NCBI RefSeq assembly: GCF_025685685.1
Contig: NZ_JAGSYH010000002.1
Location: 1,040,768-1,104,767, forward strand
Length of the DNA stretch: 64,000 nucleotides
Direction of reading: 5' to 3'
Source of the DNA: Acidicapsa dinghuensis
GTDB lineage: Bacteria; Acidobacteriota; Terriglobia; Terriglobales; Acidobacteriaceae
The position numbers were made by a program, and so were the translations under genes. A model generated the notes under the pieces. That model did not search any database and was not told the origin of the DNA. It saw only the letters and a list, made by a program, of their open reading frames with translations. Of the stretch, positions 59,954 through 64,000 are shown one piece after another (position 1 is the stretch's first letter; each line of letters begins with the position of its first letter).

Positions 59954-62548
59954 ATGAAGTGGTGGCAGATCCGAAAGCGCGATGAAGACCTGCAGCGAGA
60001 ACTGCAATCCGATCTTGAATTAGAAGCAGAGGAGCAGCGCGAGCGCGGCTTGTCACCGGAAGAGGCACGCCGCGCCGCCCTCCGCGCCTTCGGCAATCCC
60101 ACGCTCATCCGCGAGCAGACCCACGCTTCCTGGTCCACAAGCTGGCTTGAGTCCTTCGCGCAGGATCTCCGCTACGGCATCCGCGGCATGTTTCGCAATC
60201 CCGGCTCAACCATATTTGCCATCCTCATCGTCGGCCTCGGCATCGGCGGCGCTTCCACCGTCTTCAGCGTAGTCAATGCGCTGCTGCTGCGTCCGCTACC
60301 CTTTCACGATCCCAGGCAACTGGTATGGATCGGCAATGGAGACTGCTGCACCGCGCAGATCGAACAATACGTGGACCTCCGCAACCAGAACAAATCTTTC
60401 TCCGATCTCGCCGGCTGGGCCGGTGACTACAGCGCTGGCAACGAAGAGCTGACCGGCAGCGGAGAGTCCCAGCGCATCACCGCCGTTGCCGTCACCGGCA
60501 ACTTCTTCCCTTTGCTCGGAGTCAACCCAATCATCGGCAGATCCTTCACCGCTGCAGAAGCCGAAGGCATATACAGAGCCCCCACCGCCCTGCTCATAAG
60601 CAATAGTTTCTGGCGTCACCATTTCGCCTCTGACCCCGGCATCGTAGGCCGTAAGATCACACTCAACAATCAGCCCGTAACCGTCATCGGCATTCTGCCT
60701 GCGTCTTTCGACTTCTCCAGCATCTTCGACCCCGGCACTCCTGTTGATGTCTTCATTCCCTGGCCATTGATCGACCAGAAAAAGCCCAGCGGAAACACAA
60801 CGAAAATCATCGGCAGGCTAAAGCCCGGAGTCACGGTTCAGAACGCCACAGCCGAGTTAACCACCCTCGCGCAGCAACTGAACACGCAGCATCCAGAGCG
60901 CAATCCCGTTCACCCTAGACTCGTCCCGCTTGAGCAATACGTAAGCGGCCAGGTCCGTCCTGCACTCATCGTCCTCATGTGCGCCGTAGGCGTGGTAATG
61001 CTGATCGTCTGCGCCAATCTCTCTCATCTGCAACTCGCCCGCATGAGTGCACGGCAAAAAGAGATGGCGGTACGAGCCGCTCTCGGAGCCAGCCGTATGC
61101 GCCTGTTGCGTCAGGTCCTCACCGAAAGCATCACGCTCTCGCTCTGCGGCGCAGCTCTAGGCCTCATCCTCGCCATAGCCGGCACGCGTGAGCTCGCGCA
61201 CCTCACCGCATTCAATCTGCCACTTCTCGCCAGCATCCACGTCGACACCGGCACGCTCGCCTTCACCTTGTCGATGGCCGTCGCGGCAGGCGTCCTCTTC
61301 GGCCTCGCTCCCGCGCTCCAGGTTCCCGCGTACAGGCTCCGCGAAGGCCTTCAGGACGCAGGCCGCGAATCCAGCGGCGGCAGCCGGCACAACTGGTTCC
61401 GCAACAGCCTCGTCATCTCCGAGTTCGCCCTTGCCTGCATCCTTCTCGTCGGAGCTGCCCTGCTCATCCAGAGCTTCCTTCACGTACTCGACGTCGATCT
61501 CGGTTTTCAGCCCGAACGCGCCGCCACGCTGCGCATCGACCCAAGTTTTAAGATGGCCAATCTTCAGCAACAAAATTCCTTTCTCGACGATGCCCTGGGC
61601 CGCGTCCGAGCCATCCCCGGCGTCACGGCTGCCGGCGTCGCTGATGTGCTCCCACTCGACGGCGACCGCTCCTGGCAGATCACCGGCAAAGGACAGGTCT
61701 ACGACAAGAACAACCACCCCGAGGCATATATTCGCGTCGTCACCGATGGATATTTCGCAGCTCTCGGCATCCAGTTAAAGTCCGGCAGGGAATTCACGCA
61801 GAGCGACCGCGCAACCACCGAGCCCGTCGTCATGGTCAATGAAACATTCGCGCGCACTCTCTGGCCCGGTCAGAATGCAGTGGGACAAATCGTCACTCAG
61901 GATGGCGGTCGTCGCGTCATCGGCGTCGTCGCCGATGTTCATCACGGCGGCCCCGAACTATCCGGCGGCCTGGAAATGTACATCCCCATGCGCCAGAGCA
62001 ATGATTATCCGTCCATGCGTCTCATCGTCCGCACCGCGCTAACACCCGATAGTCTCGCAGCCGGCATCCGCACCGCACTGCGCCCCATCGATCCCAATCT
62101 GCCCGTCACCGAGCTTCAGACACTGCAGCAGTTCGTCGACAGACAAGTCTCGCCGCGGCGCTTTCTCGTCATGCTGTTGACCGGCTTCGCGGCATTCGCC
62201 TTGCTGCTCGCATCGCTAGGCATCTACGCGCTCATCTCCTACTCCGTCAGCCAGCGCACCAAAGAGATCGGCATCCGCATGGCCCTCGGAGCAAGCGCCA
62301 GCCTCGTTCAGCGCAGCGTCCTCACCCGCACACTGCAGCTAGCTCTCGCCGGTGTTGTACTCGGAACCCTCGGCTCCTTCGCATTAAGCCGGTGGATGAC
62401 ATCCCTGCTCTTCGGCACCACACCCACCAATCCTGCCGTCTTCACCGGAGTAAGCCTGCTTCTCTGCGCCGTCGCCCTCATCGCAGCCTACGTTCCCGCC
62501 CGCCGCGCCGCGCGCATTGAGCCACTGCACGCACTGCGAACAGAGTAA
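59954..62548 (+). CDS. ADOP-type ABC transporter permease, second of two after padR
   Basis: An 864-residue permease. The N-terminus (MKWWQIRKRDEDLQRELQSD, SPEEARRAALRAFGNPTLIR) closely matches the preceding gene, followed by ILIVGLGIGGASTVFSVVNA. FtsX helices include VVMLIVCANLSHLQLARMSA and the C-terminus ends PARRAARIEPLHALRTE. AAGGAGAGCGAAG precedes the ATG, 36 bases after the upstream stop, so the pair and padR form one operon. Possibly they form a heterodimer. Confidence 0.85.
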   Translation: MKWWQIRKRDEDLQRELQSDLELEAEEQRERGLSPEEARRAALRAFGNPTLIREQTHASWSTSWLESFAQDLRYGIRGMFRNPGSTIFAILIVGLGIGGASTVFSVVNALLLRPLPFHDPRQLVWIGNGDCCTAQIEQYVDLRNQNKSFSDLAGWAGDYSAGNEELTGSGESQRITAVAVTGNFFPLLGVNPIIGRSFTAAEAEGIYRAPTALLISNSFWRHHFASDPGIVGRKITLNNQPVTVIGILPASFDFSSIFDPGTPVDVFIPWPLIDQKKPSGNTTKIIGRLKPGVTVQNATAELTTLAQQLNTQHPERNPVHPRLVPLEQYVSGQVRPALIVLMCAVGVVMLIVCANLSHLQLARMSARQKEMAVRAALGASRMRLLRQVLTESITLSLCGAALGLILAIAGTRELAHLTAFNLPLLASIHVDTGTLAFTLSMAVAAGVLFGLAPALQVPAYRLREGLQDAGRESSGGSRHNWFRNSLVISEFALACILLVGAALLIQSFLHVLDVDLGFQPERAATLRIDPSFKMANLQQQNSFLDDALGRVRAIPGVTAAGVADVLPLDGDRSWQITGKGQVYDKNNHPEAYIRVVTDGYFAALGIQLKSGREFTQSDRATTEPVVMVNETFARTLWPGQNAVGQIVTQDGGRRVIGVVADVHHGGPELSGGLEMYIPMRQSNDYPSMRLIVRTALTPDSLAAGIRTALRPIDPNLPVTELQTLQQFVDRQVSPRRFLVMLLTGFAAFALLLASLGIYALISYSVSQRTKEIGIRMALGASASLVQRSVLTRTLQLALAGVVLGTLGSFALSRWMTSLLFGTTPTNPAVFTGVSLLLCAVALIAAYVPARRAARIEPLHALRTE

Positions 62549-62739
62549 TTCTTCTACGGATACAGGACCCCAGGTCCGGAACCCACTAAATTGTCATCCT
62601 GAGCGCACCGGGGTCCCCGCGGACAGGTCTTCGTCCGTGGGGTGAGAAGCGAAGGATCTGCTTTTGTAGTTGCCCTTGCTTTTCTGTCTGTCATTCCGAA
62701 AGGGAATCTCCTTCTCGTTCGAAGCCCTTACCGTCCGTG

Positions 62740-62775
62740 GGTGCCCCCGGTCTCGATTCTGAGACCGGGGGCACC
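62740..62775. repeat. perfect hairpin with 15-bp arms
   Basis: GGTGCCCCCGGTCTC, a GATTCT loop and its exact reverse complement. No T-run follows. It lies in the 556-base gap 62549-63104, which also has CTGAGCGCA/GCGAAGGATCTGC segments related to 5701-5720, two related phrases (ATTCCGAAAGGGAATCTCC and ATCCCCAAAGGGGATCTGC), and family B copy 3. No supported gene is present in this gap. Confidence 0.8.
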
Positions 62776-62910
62776 ACCACCGCTCGCGCCACCACAGTCC
62801 AGCTCTTGCTTTTGTCTTTGTAGTTGCTTTTCTGTCTGTCATCCCCAAAGGGGATCTGCTTCTCCATGAAGAAACGTCCACCTCCACATCCTCCGCACCG
62901 CGCATCAGCC

Positions 62911-63026
62911 AATGCGCCAAAGGCGCATCTCATACCAGCCCAGGGCAAAGCCAGCCTGACAAAGTCAGGCGCGACGCCCTGGGTTAGCATCCCCCAGCAA
63001 CCACGCGGGCTGAAGGCCCGCCTCAT
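62911..63026. repeat. 116-bp dispersed repeat, family B copy 3
   Basis: Identical length and near-identical sequence to the copies at 43483 and 52035. Unlike those, it is not preceded by family A. It lies about 80 bases before the next permease start, so it may be in that gene's leader. Confidence 0.85.
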
Positions 63027-63104
63027 CCACCCCAATTGGCTATGGCCCTCCAACCTCATCCCCGCTATAGTCAATCCCTAAGCGCTAGATCCCTCTTCCC
63101 GCAG

Positions 63105-64000
63105 GTGAAAGCCTTGGCCACCCTCCTTCAGGACCTCCGCTACGCCCTCCGCATGCTCGTCCGCTCCCCTATCTTCACCGCCATCATCATCGGCACACTC
63201 GCCCTCGGCATCGGAGCTAACACCATCGTCTTCTCGGTCGTAAACGGCATCCTGCTCAACCCCTTGCCGTATTCCCACTCCGGCCGCCTCGTCGCTCTCT
63301 ACGAAAAGAACGCCGGCATCCCCGAAGCTCCCATCAGCTACCTCAACTTCCTCGACTGGCAGCGCGGCGCAAAATCTTTTTCCTCCATGGCCATCTATCG
63401 CCATGAGGATTTCAACCTCACCGGCGCCAGCGTCGCCGAGCGCGTCAACGGCCTGATGATCTCCTCCGACTTCCTCACTACCCTCGGAGTGCGCCCAGCG
63501 CTCGGCCGCGACTTCGGCACAAGCGACGATCATCTCGGCGCAGCTCCCGTCGCGCTCTTGAGCGATGGCTACTGGCATCGCCACTTCGCCGCATCGCCAG
63601 CGATTCTCGGCAACATCATCCAGCTCGACGGCCTCAACTACACCATCGTCGGCGTCCTCCCGCGCGGCTTCAGCTTCTACAACGTCGACCGCGACGTCTT
63701 CGTCCCCATCGGCCGCTGGGACGATCCTTCTTTCCGTGATCGCCTCGTCGACATCAGCTCCCACGCCATCGGCCGTCTGCAACCCGGCGCCACCCTCGCC
63801 CAGGCACAATCCGAAATGGACGCGATTGCCGACCATCTCGCGCAGGAATACCCCGAAGCCGACAAGAACGTAGGCATTAACGTCCTCTCCATGAAGCAGG
63901 ACATCGTCGGCAACGTGCAGCCCATCCTCATCCTTCTGCTCGCCGCCGTCGCCTTCCTCTTGCTCATCGCCTCCGCCAACGTCGCCAGCCTTCTGCTCGC
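63105..64000 (+). CDS. ADOP/MacB-type ABC transporter permease, cut by window end
   Basis: An open frame of at least 298 codons runs to the window edge. It begins with LATLLQDLRYALRMLVRSPI, then IIIGTLALGIGANTIVFSVV, and a MacB_PCD periplasmic domain (LTGASVAERVNGLMISSDFL, VALLSDGYWHRHFA, IVGVLPRGFSFYN). The last residues enter the next membrane helix (LLLIASANVASLLL). The N-terminal helix domain of the two upstream permeases is missing here. The start is taken as GTG 63105, without a good ribosome binding site, so it is uncertain. Confidence 0.8.
   Translation, partial: MKALATLLQDLRYALRMLVRSPIFTAIIIGTLALGIGANTIVFSVVNGILLNPLPYSHSGRLVALYEKNAGIPEAPISYLNFLDWQRGAKSFSSMAIYRHEDFNLTGASVAERVNGLMISSDFLTTLGVRPALGRDFGTSDDHLGAAPVALLSDGYWHRHFAASPAILGNIIQLDGLNYTIVGVLPRGFSFYNVDRDVFVPIGRWDDPSFRDRLVDISSHAIGRLQPGATLAQAQSEMDAIADHLAQEYPEADKNVGINVLSMKQDIVGNVQPILILLLAAVAFLLLIASANVASLLL

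Noticed and set aside
63105-64000. third permease as a member of the padR operon
   Set aside because: A 556-base repeat-filled gap separates it from the second permease, so shared transcription is not supported by the sequence.

Overview
The window looks like a chromosomal segment of an Acidobacteriota soil bacterium, probably Acidobacteriaceae (Edaphobacter, Granulicella or Terriglobus-like). The evidence is the GC-rich coding sequence, two very large Oar-type TonB receptors with an N-terminal carboxypeptidase-regulatory-like domain, a TIGR03435 protein, PadR regulators paired with long 'orphan' MacB-type permeases (ADOP type), and many secreted glycoside hydrolases. The genus is inference. 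No rRNA, tRNA, CRISPR array or insertion sequence was recognised.

Layout. 0-12 kb: a secreted esterase; a GH20 hexosaminidase divergent from a sugar-porter MFS protein; a beta-propeller-like protein; a MarR-pirin-YceI operon; a Phd/PIN toxin-antitoxin pair; and an isomerase-only GlmS-like SIS protein divergent from a DeoR regulator. GH20, transporter, SIS protein and DeoR together suggest amino-sugar use. 12-21 kb: GH37 trehalase, a second Phd/PIN pair, MgtC/SapB protein, GH27 alpha-galactosidase with two CBM35-like modules, and an M28 peptidase. 20.8-22.7 kb: an A/T-rich island with an anti-phage dCTP-deaminase-type gene (AvcD/DCD-like) followed by a small unknown ORF. This is the clearest defence locus. 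23-28 kb: FkbM methyltransferase, two cytochrome P460-like proteins (one without the haem motif) and a membrane GGDEF-EAL protein.

28-35 kb: two PadR-controlled units (PadR plus ADOP permease; PadR plus alpha/beta hydrolase), each with a strong inverted repeat in its promoter or leader, then folC-plsC. 35-43 kb: two divergent TonB-dependent receptors around a 690-bp A/T-rich regulatory gap. 43-50 kb: HNH, cupin, accD and a small unknown gene; DUF3303; a membrane protein; TIGR03435; CobO-type adenosyltransferase. 49.6-54 kb: two paralogous membrane SpoIIE/RsbU-type phosphatases. 54-57 kb: Maf, an unknown A/T-rich gene, a small membrane protein and an exported RidA. 57-64 kb: PadR followed by two ADOP permeases and a third permease cut by the window end.

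Intergenic DNA carries several dispersed repeat families. Family A (about 85-120 bp, seven copies) encodes spurious small 'KGHGF' ORFs. Family B is 116 bp and occurs three times at identical length, twice directly after family A. Family C is 28 bp (two copies). There are also several long perfect hairpins. These repeats, the dCTP deaminase island and the PadR-linked inverted repeats are the parts most worth a second look.
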